The translations under genes were made by a program, and so were the position numbers. The notes below the pieces were generated by a model. The model was not told where the DNA came from and made no database searches. It saw only the letters and a program-made list of their open reading frames with translations. A DNA stretch of 64,000 nucleotides. Source: Bacteroidota bacterium (lineage in GTDB: Bacteria; Bacteroidota; Bacteroidia; Flavobacteriales; Weeksellaceae). Below are positions 32,670-41,697 of this stretch, in pieces. The DNA lies in assembly GCA_023457935.1 (NCBI GenBank), contig JAEXBA010000008.1, positions 1-64,000 on the forward strand, read 5' to 3'. Numbering within the stretch: position 1 is the first letter of the stretch; each line of letters opens with the position of its first letter.

Positions 32670-35279
32670 TCAGCTCATTCTTGGCTGTATCAGTTTTGCT
32701 ATAGTTGCCGTCCAGCCGCACTGGTGCGATGCGCCGACTCCGCGCCCGTTGTCTCCGTCGAAATATTCGTAGAACATGATGTAGTCGCGGAAGTTTTCAT
32801 CGCAGTCAAACAGTTCGTTTCCGCCATTGAATGCGCGGTTTCCGTGTTCGTCTTTCAGGAAAATGTGCTGCAGTCTTTTGCTGAGATCGTTGGCAATAAA
32901 ATCCAGGTTCCGCATTTCGCCGCTTCCAACAGGAAATTCTACCTGAAGACTTTCGTCGTAATAATAATGAAAGCGCTGCAGACTTTCCACAATCAAAAAG
33001 TTGATGGGAAACCAGATAGGCCCACGCCAGTTGGAGTTTCCTCCAAACATCCTGCTGTCGCTTTCTGCAGGCAGATATTTTACCGAATAATCAATGCCGT
33101 CTACAGAAAATTCGAATGGGTGGTCTTCATAGATTTTGGACATCGACCGGATACCGAAATCGGAAAGAAACTCGTTTTCATCCAGCATTCTTCCCAGAAT
33201 CTTGGTGATTCTGGTTTTGCGGAGGATACTCATAAGGTGTTTACGGCCTTTCCCTTCAACTTCCCAGTGCGAAACGAGATTGGCGAGTTCGGGTTTGTTT
33301 TTAAGAATCCATTCCATTCTGGTACGGAATCCGGGAAGTTTTTCAAGAATGTCATGATCCACCACTTCCACTGCAAACATCGGGATAAGCCCAACAATAC
33401 TTCGGAGTTTCAACGGCAGTGCCACGCCTTCCTTAGTCTGAAGTACATCGTAGAAAAAGCCGTCTTCTTCATCCCATAGTCCCACATTGTTTTCACCGAT
33501 GTTTTCCATGGCATCTGCAATGTAGAGGTAATGTTCAAAAAATTTAATGGCCATATCTTCGTAAACCGGATTATGAAGTGCAAGTTCCATGGAAATTCTC
33601 ATCATGTTCAGTGCAAACATCGCCATCCAGCTTGTACCGTCGGCCTGTTCAAGATGCTGTCCGTTCTTGAATTCCATATTCCTGTCAAAGGCTCCGATGT
33701 TGTCAAGCCCTAGAAACCCGCCTCCGAAGACGTTTTTTCCGGTTTTGTCCTTTCGGTTTACCCACCAGGTGAAATTCAGCAGCAGTTTCTGAAAAACGCT
33801 TTCCAGAAACGGAATGTCTGCCTTACCGTGTTTCTTTTCATCAATTTTAAAAACCCTGAAAGTTGCCCACGCATGCACAGGCGGATTTACATCAGAAAAA
33901 TCCCACTCATATGCAGGAAGCTGTCCGTTAGGATGAATGTACCACTCTTTTGTGAGCAGTTTCAGCTGGTGTTTCGCAAAATCGGAATCTACGACTGCAA
34001 AAGGAACGCAGTGAAAGGCCAGATCCCAAGTGGCAAACCACGGATATTCCCATTTGTCGGGCATCGAGATAATGTCTTTATTCTGCATGTGTTCCCAGTC
34101 CTTGTTCCGGACGTAATGATCAAAGTTTCTGGGCGCGTCAAGTTTGGGATCTCCGTTCAGCCATTTGGCGACATTGTAATGATAAAACTGTTTGTTCCAC
34201 ATGAGACCTGCGAAAGCCTGGCGCTGTACATTTTTTTCGTCGTCAGTCTGAATTTCGCACTGAATTTCTCCATAGAACTCATCCGATTCCTGCTTGCGGA
34301 CTGCGATGATTTCATCAAAATCGAAAAACGCGTTATCCATTTCGTGCGGACTGAGACGGAAATCAAAAGACCGGCTTTCACCCGCTTCAAGTTCTGTATC
34401 TACAAGGAAAGACGCCTTTGAGCCTTCATTTTTCGGATTGATGGTGTCCAGACCTTTAACCAGAAAATCATTGATGCCATCCTTAAAAAATTTGTTTTCG
34501 GACGCAACGCCGTGAAGTTTTTTGGTATTGGTTTCATTGTCGCAAAAGGCAGCCTGTACTTTGGATTCTCGGCTGTAAAGATGTTTCAGGCAGATCGCTT
34601 CATGCTCAATGTCGATTCTTCCGTTTACCGAAGAAGTTAGTTGAGGTTTGTAAGTGCCGTATCCCCAGCTCCAGTTGTTACGGAACCATAAGGTCGGCAT
34701 AATCACAATCGGTGCTTTATGCGCGCTGCGGTTGACGACGGTTACGCGGATGCAGAAATCATCGTGGTTGATCTTGGCATATTCTATAAAAATATCAAAA
34801 TATTCATTGTTCGTGAATATCCCGGTGTCAGCTAATTCATATTCGGGATCGGTTTTGGTGCGTTTCCCGTTTTCTGTAATCAGTTCATCGTAAGGAAATG
34901 CGTTAATCGGGTATTTGTACACCATTTTCATGTAGGAATGCGTTGGTGTACTGTCCAGATAATAAAATATTTCCTTTATATCTTCGCCGTGATTTCCCTG
35001 ATAATTGCTGAGTCCGAAAAACCTTTCTTTAATGAATTTATCTTTTTTATTCCAGAACGACAGGGCAAAACAAAGCCGCTGTTTCGGATCACAGATTCCT
35101 GCTATACCGTCCTCGCTCCAGCGGTAAGCGCGGCTCAGCGCATGCTCATAGGTAGTAAAACCCCATGCATTTCCGTTGTGGCTGTAATCTTCGCGCACGG
35201 TTCCCCAGGCACGGTTGCTTACGTATGGCCCCCATTTTTTCCAGTCGGGATTCTGTAATCTTTCCTTTTCTGCATTCAT
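32670..35279 (-). CDS. MGH1-like glycoside hydrolase (GH63-type glucosidase)
   Basis: An 869-residue enzyme of the mannosylglycerate hydrolase/GH63-like clan with an (alpha/alpha)6 barrel. The N-terminus KKWGPYVSNRAWGTVREDYS is typical of this bacterial group. Barrel motifs include WEYPWFATWDLAFHCVP, LPAYEWDFSDVNPPVHAW (shortened), ADGTSWMAMFALNMM and SNWRGPIWFPINFLI. There is no signal peptide, so it should be cytoplasmic. It probably acts on an alpha-glucoside or on compatible-solute glycosides; the exact substrate is unknown. The gene is monocistronic and unusually long for this window. Confidence 0.87.
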   Translation of the reverse strand: MNAEKERLQNPDWKKWGPYVSNRAWGTVREDYSHNGNAWGFTTYEHALSRAYRWSEDGIAGICDPKQRLCFALSFWNKKDKFIKERFFGLSNYQGNHGEDIKEIFYYLDSTPTHSYMKMVYKYPINAFPYDELITENGKRTKTDPEYELADTGIFTNNEYFDIFIEYAKINHDDFCIRVTVVNRSAHKAPIVIMPTLWFRNNWSWGYGTYKPQLTSSVNGRIDIEHEAICLKHLYSRESKVQAAFCDNETNTKKLHGVASENKFFKDGINDFLVKGLDTINPKNEGSKASFLVDTELEAGESRSFDFRLSPHEMDNAFFDFDEIIAVRKQESDEFYGEIQCEIQTDDEKNVQRQAFAGLMWNKQFYHYNVAKWLNGDPKLDAPRNFDHYVRNKDWEHMQNKDIISMPDKWEYPWFATWDLAFHCVPFAVVDSDFAKHQLKLLTKEWYIHPNGQLPAYEWDFSDVNPPVHAWATFRVFKIDEKKHGKADIPFLESVFQKLLLNFTWWVNRKDKTGKNVFGGGFLGLDNIGAFDRNMEFKNGQHLEQADGTSWMAMFALNMMRISMELALHNPVYEDMAIKFFEHYLYIADAMENIGENNVGLWDEEDGFFYDVLQTKEGVALPLKLRSIVGLIPMFAVEVVDHDILEKLPGFRTRMEWILKNKPELANLVSHWEVEGKGRKHLMSILRKTRITKILGRMLDENEFLSDFGIRSMSKIYEDHPFEFSVDGIDYSVKYLPAESDSRMFGGNSNWRGPIWFPINFLIVESLQRFHYYYDESLQVEFPVGSGEMRNLDFIANDLSKRLQHIFLKDEHGNRAFNGGNELFDCDENFRDYIMFYEYFDGDNGRGVGASHQCGWTATIAKLIQPRMS

Positions 35280-35389
35280 GAAATCTCCATTTGAAACGCT
35301 AAAATAAAATATTTTAGATTAAAATCTTTTGAACATAGTATGAATGAGATTTAATATACACAGAATCAAATAATTAATAATTTTAAAAC

Positions 35390-35629
35390 ATGGAAGCACA
35401 ATCTCAAACACCGGCACCAATTCACATTGTTTATCATCCAACTTTAAGAGGGTATTCCTGCTATTCACAGGAAATGGACGGGCTTCAGACTGAGGCGACT
35501 TCTTTAAATGAACTTTTTCAAAAGGTCAGGCATATGTTGGCTGTGCGTATAGAAACCCTGAAGGAAATCGGAAAAGACGCTGAAGCAAAGGCTTTGAAGG
35601 AAAAAGAAATCATTTTTACAGAAGATTAA
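35390..35629 (+). CDS. Small HicB-like protein, unknown
   Basis: A 79-residue protein. The first 50 residues resemble the HicB-type ferredoxin-like fold: IHIVYHPTLRGYSCYSQEMDGL followed by TEATSLNELFQKVRHMLAVRI (both shortened in wording here), that is, a strand, a substrate-like loop and an amphipathic helix. The rest is a charged helix KEIGKDAEAKALKEKE. No HicA-like toxin gene and no DNA-binding part are next to it, so it is not a normal toxin-antitoxin pair. The role is unknown. Confidence 0.65.
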   Translation: MEAQSQTPAPIHIVYHPTLRGYSCYSQEMDGLQTEATSLNELFQKVRHMLAVRIETLKEIGKDAEAKALKEKEIIFTED

Positions 35630-35642
35630 TTTATATCCAAAA

Positions 35643-35673
35643 TTTGCCGGAAAGAAATTAAGTAGTACTTTTG
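35643..35673 (+). promoter_or_regulatory. Promoter of the methionine operon
   Basis: TTTGC starts at 35643 and TACTTTTG lies at 35666-35673, 19 bases after TTTG, a full match to the Bacteroidota consensus. It sits 32 bases before the SAM-I riboswitch, so transcription should start just upstream of the aptamer. Confidence 0.8.
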
Positions 35674-35704
35674 CAGCAGATTTGTTCATTTACATATTGA
35701 AAAT

Positions 35705-35808
35705 GTTATCCAGAAAGGTGGAGGGAATAGACCCTTTGAAACCTTGGCAACCCTTGCAATACGGCGAGAAGGTGCTAAATTCTACTCAGAGATTTTGAGA
35801 AAGATAAC
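35705..35808 (+). promoter_or_regulatory. SAM-I (S-box) riboswitch
   Basis: The P1 stem is GTTATC at 35705 paired with GATAAC at 35803. Inside are the S-box core elements: AGAAAGGTGGAGGGA, then GACCC...TGAAACC...GGCAACC, and AAGGTGCTAAATTC, followed by GAGAAAGATAAC. This aptamer binds S-adenosylmethionine and switches off methionine synthesis genes. metX starts 57 bases downstream, so the expression platform must lie in this short stretch; no clear T-rich terminator is visible in it, and control of translation is possible. Confidence 0.92.
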
Positions 35809-35864
35809 GCGAAATTCCAATTCTACTTTTTTGGTGGCATTTTCAGTTTTTATGATTTTAGAAA

Positions 35865-36809
35865 TTGAAAAGTTCGCTGCAACATATCACTTTAGCACAG
35901 TTTAAAACAGCATCAGGAAAAATTCTTGACGTTCCTTTGAGCTACGAAACTTTTGGTCCCGAACTTCATTATGCGCCAATTGTTTTGGTCAATCATGCCT
36001 TGACCGGAAATTCTTCGGTGAGCGGTGAAACCGGTTGGTGGAAAACTTTGGTCGGAAAAGAAAAAGTGATTGATACCAATCGTTACACGGTTCTTTGCTT
36101 CAATATTCCCGGAAACGGTTACGACGGTTTTCTGATTAATGATTATCAAAGTTTTAATACCAAAGATGTCGCGAGAATTTTTCTTGAAGGCTTTAAACAA
36201 CTGAATATTTTAAAACTTCATACCATTATCGGCGGTTCTGTTGGTGGCGCAATCGGTTGGCAAATGTTGGCTTTGGAGAATAATCTTGCAGATCAGTTTA
36301 TTCCGATTGCATCAGATTATAAAACAACAGACTGGCTTCATTCACAATGTCTGGTTCAGCAGTTTCTCCTGAATTCTGGAGAAGATTCGCTGCAGAAAGC
36401 GCGTATTCATGCAATGTTGTGCTACAGAACTCCACAATCTATCAACGAAAGATTCAATCTTGAAAAAACGGAAAGCTCAACTCTTCTAAAATCTCATGAA
36501 TGGTTGAATTACCATGGAAACGCTTTGAACGAAAGATTTAGTTTAAAAGCATATCAACTCATGAATCAACTTTTGATGACGATTGATGCAAATTCTAATA
36601 ATCTTTCAAAAATCAGTGCAGATATACATTTGATTTCAGTGGATTCCGATTTATTTTTTCCGGCCTTTGAAATTCAGAAATGTTATGATGAGCTGAAGAA
36701 AGTAAAGCAGAATATATCCTACCATGAAATTCAGTCTCTTCACGGTCACGACGCTTTTCTGATGGAGTATGAACAGCTGAAGACTATTTTAAAACCCTTT
36801 TTTGAATGA
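35865..36809 (+). CDS. metX: Homoserine O-acetyltransferase
   Basis: It acetylates homoserine for methionine synthesis. The 314-residue alpha/beta hydrolase is shorter than most MetX (about 350-380), as in other flavobacteria. The pattern is clear: SYETFGPELHYAPIVLVNHALTG (in part), the nucleophile Ser in GGSVGGAIGWQ, the acid Asp in SVDSDLFFP, and the His in LHGHDAFLMEY. The only plausible start is the TTG at 35865, because an in-frame TAG lies six bases before it and the next ATG is deep within the protein. It overlaps the following gene by four bases and is the first gene under the riboswitch. Confidence 0.88.
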   Translation: MKSSLQHITLAQFKTASGKILDVPLSYETFGPELHYAPIVLVNHALTGNSSVSGETGWWKTLVGKEKVIDTNRYTVLCFNIPGNGYDGFLINDYQSFNTKDVARIFLEGFKQLNILKLHTIIGGSVGGAIGWQMLALENNLADQFIPIASDYKTTDWLHSQCLVQQFLLNSGEDSLQKARIHAMLCYRTPQSINERFNLEKTESSTLLKSHEWLNYHGNALNERFSLKAYQLMNQLLMTIDANSNNLSKISADIHLISVDSDLFFPAFEIQKCYDELKKVKQNISYHEIQSLHGHDAFLMEYEQLKTILKPFFE

Positions 36810-38347
36810 GAAATAAAAACGAAATAAAAGTAATTAAAAACCGCTCAATCATCCGTTTTCAGGGCGCTGATTTCTTGGGAGAAGTCGGTGTCGATGGACG
36901 AATTTTCAAGGCATTGACTTATGCGAGAATCAGTGTTGGTGTTATTTCGCAGCAGGCTATTGAAAACGGAATTTCCGTTCTGGTTAGCGACAAAGATTCT
37001 GAAAATGCGGTGAACTGTCTGATAGAAGAGTTTGCGGAAGAAAGAAAAACCGGAAAAGTAAGTCAGATTTTTAGCATCAACAATGTGACGGTTTTGGGAT
37101 TTGTGACAGATGATTACACGAAAATTGCTTCTGAACTGGCGAGAAATAATATTTTTCCGTTGCTTCTTAATCAGATTTCAGCCGAGAACCGCGTGAATAT
37201 CGTCGTAACTTCTGGTCAGGATGAAAAAGCAAAAAATATCATTGAAGCAGAAATTTGCGGTCATCCGAAAACGGTTCATCTTGCAGTCATCGGTCATGGA
37301 AATGTAGGAAGAACGCTTATTGATCAGGTTCTGGAAAGTGCGGAAGAAATCCGCAGAAGAAAAAAACTCAACTTGAAAGTGGTTGCTATAGCTAATTCCA
37401 AGAAACTGGCTTTAAACAAAAACGGTTTCCAGAATTCGTGGAGCGATGAGGTTGCTGTTGCGGAAACGCCTTCTGATGTGAATGAACTGATTGAGTTTTC
37501 GAAAATAAATCAGCTGGAAAATCTAATTGCGGTTGATAATACCGGAAGCAAAGATTTCGTGAAAAATTATTCGGCGTTGGCGGAAAACGGATTCGATCTG
37601 GTTTCCTCCAACAAGATTTTCAATACTTTGCCAATTCAGGAATACCGGAATTTCAGAAATATTCTCAACAAAAGCAATAAGAAATATCTTTACGAAACCA
37701 ATGTTGGTGCAGGTTTGCCATTAATCGACACGATAAAGCTCCTTCATCTTTCAGGTGAAAATATTACCAGAATTAAAGGCGTTTTTTCAGGTTCTTTGAG
37801 CTATGTTTTCAATAATTTTTCGGTTCGTAATGAAAGATTTTCAACCATTGTGAAAGAAGCAATGGAGAAAGGATTTACCGAACCTGATCCGCGTGAAGAT
37901 CTTTCCGGAAATGACGTGGCGAGAAAACTTCTGATTTTGGCAAGAGAACTCGATTTAATCAACGAGTTTTCCGATATCAATATTCAGAATTTAATTCCTG
38001 AAAATCTGCTGGAAATTCCGAAAGATGAATTCATTTCAAGAATTTCCGATATGGATGAAGAATATCAGAAAATCAAAGAAAATCAGGAAGCAGATCATGT
38101 TTTGCGTTATGTTGGAGATTTGCACGGTGATTTGCAGCAGGAAAAAGGCGAACTTGATGTGAAGCTGATTTCCGTTCCGAAAAATTCTGCATTGGGTCAG
38201 CTGAAAGGTTCCGATTCCATTTTTGAAATCTACACCGAAAGTTACGGCGAAAATCCTATCGTAATTATGGGAGCCGGTGCCGGCGCAAAAGTTACAGCGA
38301 GAGGTGTTTTTGGAGATATTTTAAGAATTAGCGAGAATAAACAGTAA
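36806..38347 (+). CDS. ACT domain-homoserine dehydrogenase fusion
   Basis: A 513-residue protein like the C-terminal two thirds of ThrA/MetL. The first ~155 residues are an ACT-domain pair (GRIFKALTYARISVGVISQQA, then VTVLGFVTDDYTKIASELA), and from ~160 on comes homoserine dehydrogenase with the NAD(P) motif VIGHGNVGRTLID, VGAGLPLIDTIKLL, RIKGVFSGSLSYV and EPDPREDLSGNDVARKL. The aspartokinase domain is absent. So it reduces aspartate semialdehyde to homoserine, with ACT regulation, in this methionine-dedicated operon. ATGA overlaps with metX; the PLP enzyme follows directly. Confidence 0.9.
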   Translation: MRNKNEIKVIKNRSIIRFQGADFLGEVGVDGRIFKALTYARISVGVISQQAIENGISVLVSDKDSENAVNCLIEEFAEERKTGKVSQIFSINNVTVLGFVTDDYTKIASELARNNIFPLLLNQISAENRVNIVVTSGQDEKAKNIIEAEICGHPKTVHLAVIGHGNVGRTLIDQVLESAEEIRRRKKLNLKVVAIANSKKLALNKNGFQNSWSDEVAVAETPSDVNELIEFSKINQLENLIAVDNTGSKDFVKNYSALAENGFDLVSSNKIFNTLPIQEYRNFRNILNKSNKKYLYETNVGAGLPLIDTIKLLHLSGENITRIKGVFSGSLSYVFNNFSVRNERFSTIVKEAMEKGFTEPDPREDLSGNDVARKLLILARELDLINEFSDINIQNLIPENLLEIPKDEFISRISDMDEEYQKIKENQEADHVLRYVGDLHGDLQQEKGELDVKLISVPKNSALGQLKGSDSIFEIYTESYGENPIVIMGAGAGAKVTARGVFGDILRISENKQ

Positions 38348-38348
38348 T

Positions 38349-39509
38349 ATGGAAAATTTTGAAACTTTAGCAATAAGAACGCAGACTGAAAGAACTCAGT
38401 TTGATGAACATTCAACACCGCTTTTTCTTACTTCAAGTTTTGTTTTTCAAGATGCGGAAGATATGCGCGCAAGTTTTGCGGAGGAGAAGGACAAAAATCT
38501 CTACAGCCGTTTCAGCAATCCAAATGTTACCGAGTTTATCGACAAAATTGCGAAAATGGAAGGTGCGGAAAGCGGTTATGCGTTTGCGACGGGAATGGCG
38601 GCAATTTATTCCACTTTGGCGGCGCTGCTCAATTCGGGCGATCACATTGTAAGTTGTCAGTCGGTGTTCGGGTCCACGCATACTTTGTTCACGAAATATT
38701 TTCCGAAATGGAATATAGAAACTTCTTACTTCAAGTCCGAAGATGCAGAAAACGTAGAAAAATACATTCAACCGAATACTAAAATTCTTTATCTCGAAAC
38801 ACCGACAAATCCTGCGATTGAAGTTCTTGATCTTGAATTTTTCGGAAAAATTGCCAGGAAACACAACCTAATTTTTATAGTAGACAACTGTTTTGCTACA
38901 CCTTATTTACAACAGCCGATTAAATTTGGTGCCGATGTCGTTGTGCATTCTGCCACGAAATTAATTGACGGACAGGGAAGAGTTTTAGGTGGCGTTGCTG
39001 TTGGAAAAACCGATTTAATTCGCGAAATTTATCTGTTTGCCAGAAACACCGGACCTTCAATGTCGCCGTTCAATGCGTGGGTTTTGAGTAAAAGTCTGGA
39101 AACTTTGGCAATTCGTGTGGAAAAACACTGTGAAAACGCACTGAAAGTTGCTGAATTTCTGGAAAATCATCCGAATGTTGAGTTGGTAAAATATCCGTTT
39201 TTGAAATCGCATCCGAGTTATGAAGTGGCCAAAAAACAGATGAAACTGGGCGGAAATATCGTCGCTTTCGAAGTAAAAGGCGGCATTGAAGCAGGCAGAA
39301 ATTTTCTGAACCAAATTAAGATGTGTTCACTCTCAGCAAATTTAGGCGACACCAGAACAATTGTTACGCATCCGGCTTCCACAACGCATTCCAAACTTTC
39401 TGAGGAGGAAAGAAATGAAGTTGGAATTTCGGCGGGACTGGTTCGCTGTTCTGTCGGTTTGGAGCATATTGATGATATTATTGAAGATTTAAAACAGGCA
39501 CTTGATTAA
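38349..39509 (+). CDS. metZ: PLP-dependent O-acyl-homoserine sulfhydrylase
   Basis: A 386-residue Cys/Met-metabolism PLP enzyme. YSRFSNPNV, GMAAIYSTL, the PLP lysine in HSATKLIDGQGRVLGG, and NTGPSMSPFNAWVLSKSLETL mark it as the MetZ-type sulfhydrylase rather than cystathionine gamma-synthase. Because the operon has metX, the donor is probably O-acetylhomoserine rather than the O-succinyl ester, giving homocysteine directly from sulfide. It starts one base after the previous stop. Confidence 0.88.
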   Translation: MENFETLAIRTQTERTQFDEHSTPLFLTSSFVFQDAEDMRASFAEEKDKNLYSRFSNPNVTEFIDKIAKMEGAESGYAFATGMAAIYSTLAALLNSGDHIVSCQSVFGSTHTLFTKYFPKWNIETSYFKSEDAENVEKYIQPNTKILYLETPTNPAIEVLDLEFFGKIARKHNLIFIVDNCFATPYLQQPIKFGADVVVHSATKLIDGQGRVLGGVAVGKTDLIREIYLFARNTGPSMSPFNAWVLSKSLETLAIRVEKHCENALKVAEFLENHPNVELVKYPFLKSHPSYEVAKKQMKLGGNIVAFEVKGGIEAGRNFLNQIKMCSLSANLGDTRTIVTHPASTTHSKLSEEERNEVGISAGLVRCSVGLEHIDDIIEDLKQALD

Positions 39510-39518
39510 TTTGAAATT

Positions 39519-40535
39519 ATGAAAAACACCGATACATTATACAAAGCGTTGTCCGAAAGAATTCTGGTTCTCGACGGAGCGATGGGAACGATGATTCAGC
39601 GCTACAAACTTGAAGAAGAAAATTATCGCGGCGAAAGATTTAAAAACTGGGAACATCCGGTAAAAGGCAACAACGATTTGCTTTCTTTAACGCGTCCCGA
39701 CATTATAGAAGCCATTCACAAAGAATATCTGGAAGCCGGTGCTGACATTATCGAAACCAATACTTTTTCCGCCACAACCATTGCGATGGCCGATTATCAC
39801 ATGGAAGAACTGGCGTATGAACTAAACTTTGAGTCAGCCAAAATCGCAAGAAAAGTGTGTGATGAATTCACAGCAAAAAATCCTGAAAAACCGAGATTTG
39901 TTGCGGGTTCAATCGGTCCGACAAACAAGACGGCGTCACTTTCTCCCGATGTTAACGATCCCGGATTTCGTGCGATTACTTTTGATGAACTAAGAATTGC
40001 TTACAAACAGCAGTGTGAAGCATTGCTCGACGGCGGTTCCGATATTCTTTTGGTTGAAACTATTTTCGATACGCTGAATGCAAAAGCGGCATTGTTTGCC
40101 ATTGATGAAATTCAGGAGGAAAGAGGAATTCAGATTCCTATTATGGTTTCCGGAACCATTACTGATGCTTCGGGAAGAACTTTGAGTGGACAGACCGCAG
40201 AAGCTTTTCTGATTTCCGTTTCACATTTGAATTTGCTGAGTGTCGGTTTCAACTGTGCATTGGGCGCGAAGCAACTAACGCCTTATTTGGAGACACTTTC
40301 CAATAATTCCGAATTTTTTGTTTCCGCTTATCCGAACGCCGGTTTACCGAACGCTTTCGGGAAATACGATGAATCGCCGGAATTTATGGCGGAACAGATT
40401 AGGGAATATGCGGAGAAAGGTCTCATTAATATTATTGGTGGTTGTTGCGGAACAACTCCGGCTCACATTAAAGCCATCGCAGATTTGGTGAAAGAATTTG
40501 AGCCGCGAAAAATTGAAAATTTTGTAAAAGTTTAA
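39519..40535 (+). CDS. Homocysteine S-methyltransferase domain protein (MetH N-terminal part)
   Basis: A 338-residue protein equal to the homocysteine-binding module of methionine synthase. LDGAMGTMIQRYKLEEENYRG (shortened), GADIIETNTFSAT, GSIGPTNKTASLSPDVN, and the zinc cysteines in FNCALGAK and GGCCGTTPAHI are present. Together with the 885-residue gene at 41698 it gives about the length of whole E. coli MetH (1227), so MetH is split into two proteins here. A desaturase gene lies between the two parts. Confidence 0.93.
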   Translation: MKNTDTLYKALSERILVLDGAMGTMIQRYKLEEENYRGERFKNWEHPVKGNNDLLSLTRPDIIEAIHKEYLEAGADIIETNTFSATTIAMADYHMEELAYELNFESAKIARKVCDEFTAKNPEKPRFVAGSIGPTNKTASLSPDVNDPGFRAITFDELRIAYKQQCEALLDGGSDILLVETIFDTLNAKAALFAIDEIQEERGIQIPIMVSGTITDASGRTLSGQTAEAFLISVSHLNLLSVGFNCALGAKQLTPYLETLSNNSEFFVSAYPNAGLPNAFGKYDESPEFMAEQIREYAEKGLINIIGGCCGTTPAHIKAIADLVKEFEPRKIENFVKV

Positions 40536-40593
40536 AAATCTTCTAAAATAGAATTGGAGCCGTATTTTTTATTTTAGCAGTAAAATAACTGAT

Positions 40594-41691
40594 ATGAAGA
40601 AACCACAATATAATAAGATTCAGGAAGATAACACACTGTTCAGCGAGTTGAGAAAAAGAGTAAACAAAAGAGTACAGGAAATTCCCGAAAACCGCGATAT
40701 CTATATTCAGATTAAAGCGGTGGTTTTGCCTTTGCTGTATTTCGGACTTTATTTTCTGGCTCTTTTCAATGCACAGAAACCGGCAGTTTACGTGATTTCT
40801 TTCGTTCTGATGGGAACTACACTCGTTCTTATTTATCTGAATCTTATTCACGAGGCGGCTCACAATAATATTTTTAAAAGCAAAAAACTGAATGATTACG
40901 TTCTGAAAATTTTTGATTTTGTTGGCGCCAACTCCTATATCTGGAAAAAACGACATATAGTAAGTCATCACGCATATCCGAATGTTGACGGTTGGGACAC
41001 CGATATTGAGCAGAGCGGCGTTCTGAAGATTTATCCGCACATTGAAGCTACAGGAATTCAGAAAATTCAGCACCGTATTTTCTTTTTGATTTATCCGCTT
41101 TACCTGTTCAACTGGATGTTTATCCGCGATTTTCGCGATTTTTTTGATAAAGAAAGAGTCATCAACAAAACACAGGGCGAAATTCCGGTCAAGGAAAAAG
41201 TGAGAATGATTTTGTTCAAAGTGTTTTATTTTTTCTATCAGATTTTTATTCCGGTTTTGTTTTTCGGCGTTTCCTGGAAACTTGCGCTTGGAGCGTGGTT
41301 TTTACAGATTATCGTGGCAAGTGTTTTCGCACTTTTTGTACTTCTGCCGCTGCATCCGCTTCCGGAAAACGAATTCCCGATTCTGGATGAGAAAAACGGA
41401 CTTCCTTACAGCTGGCTTCGTCATCAGTTTGAGGTAACCAACGATCTGAAGGAAAACAACTGGTTTGTAAGACACGTTCTTGGGAATTTCAATTTCCATG
41501 TTGCGCATCATCTTTTTCCGAATTACAGTTACGCCTATTACAACGAAATTACCGATGAAATAAAACTTTTTGCCGAAGAACACCATTTTAATTACAAGCA
41601 GTTCCCAATGACTGTGGCGCTGCGAAAACACTACGAACTATTAGAATCGAACGCAACCACCATCGGAGAAGTGATGGAGGAAGCGATGTAA
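40594..41691 (+). CDS. Membrane fatty acid desaturase
   Basis: A 365-residue di-iron membrane desaturase. The three histidine boxes are HEAAH (86-90), HIVSHH (121-126) and HVAHH near residue 305, with two pairs of membrane helices between. It would put a double bond into acyl chains of membrane lipids; the exact position is not predictable. It is located between the two methionine synthase genes, ends six bases before the second, and has its own AT-rich, promoter-like upstream gap of 58 bases. Its place inside the methionine operon is odd. Confidence 0.92.
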   Translation: MKKPQYNKIQEDNTLFSELRKRVNKRVQEIPENRDIYIQIKAVVLPLLYFGLYFLALFNAQKPAVYVISFVLMGTTLVLIYLNLIHEAAHNNIFKSKKLNDYVLKIFDFVGANSYIWKKRHIVSHHAYPNVDGWDTDIEQSGVLKIYPHIEATGIQKIQHRIFFLIYPLYLFNWMFIRDFRDFFDKERVINKTQGEIPVKEKVRMILFKVFYFFYQIFIPVLFFGVSWKLALGAWFLQIIVASVFALFVLLPLHPLPENEFPILDEKNGLPYSWLRHQFEVTNDLKENNWFVRHVLGNFNFHVAHHLFPNYSYAYYNEITDEIKLFAEEHHFNYKQFPMTVALRKHYELLESNATTIGEVMEEAM

Positions 41692-41697
41692 AAAACA

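Noticed and set aside
32724..33479. 251-codon open frame antisense to the glycosidase gene
   Set aside because: It lies wholly inside the glycosidase, whose barrel motifs are clear; the antisense composition is not protein-like.
33828..34421. 197-codon antisense frame in the glycosidase gene
   Set aside because: It is nested within the same real gene, has no upstream signal and no family motif.
40536..40593. TATTTTA-GCAG-TAAAATA palindrome before the desaturase gene as an operator
   Set aside because: The arms are short and pure A/T except the loop, so chance is likely; only noted as promoter-like sequence.
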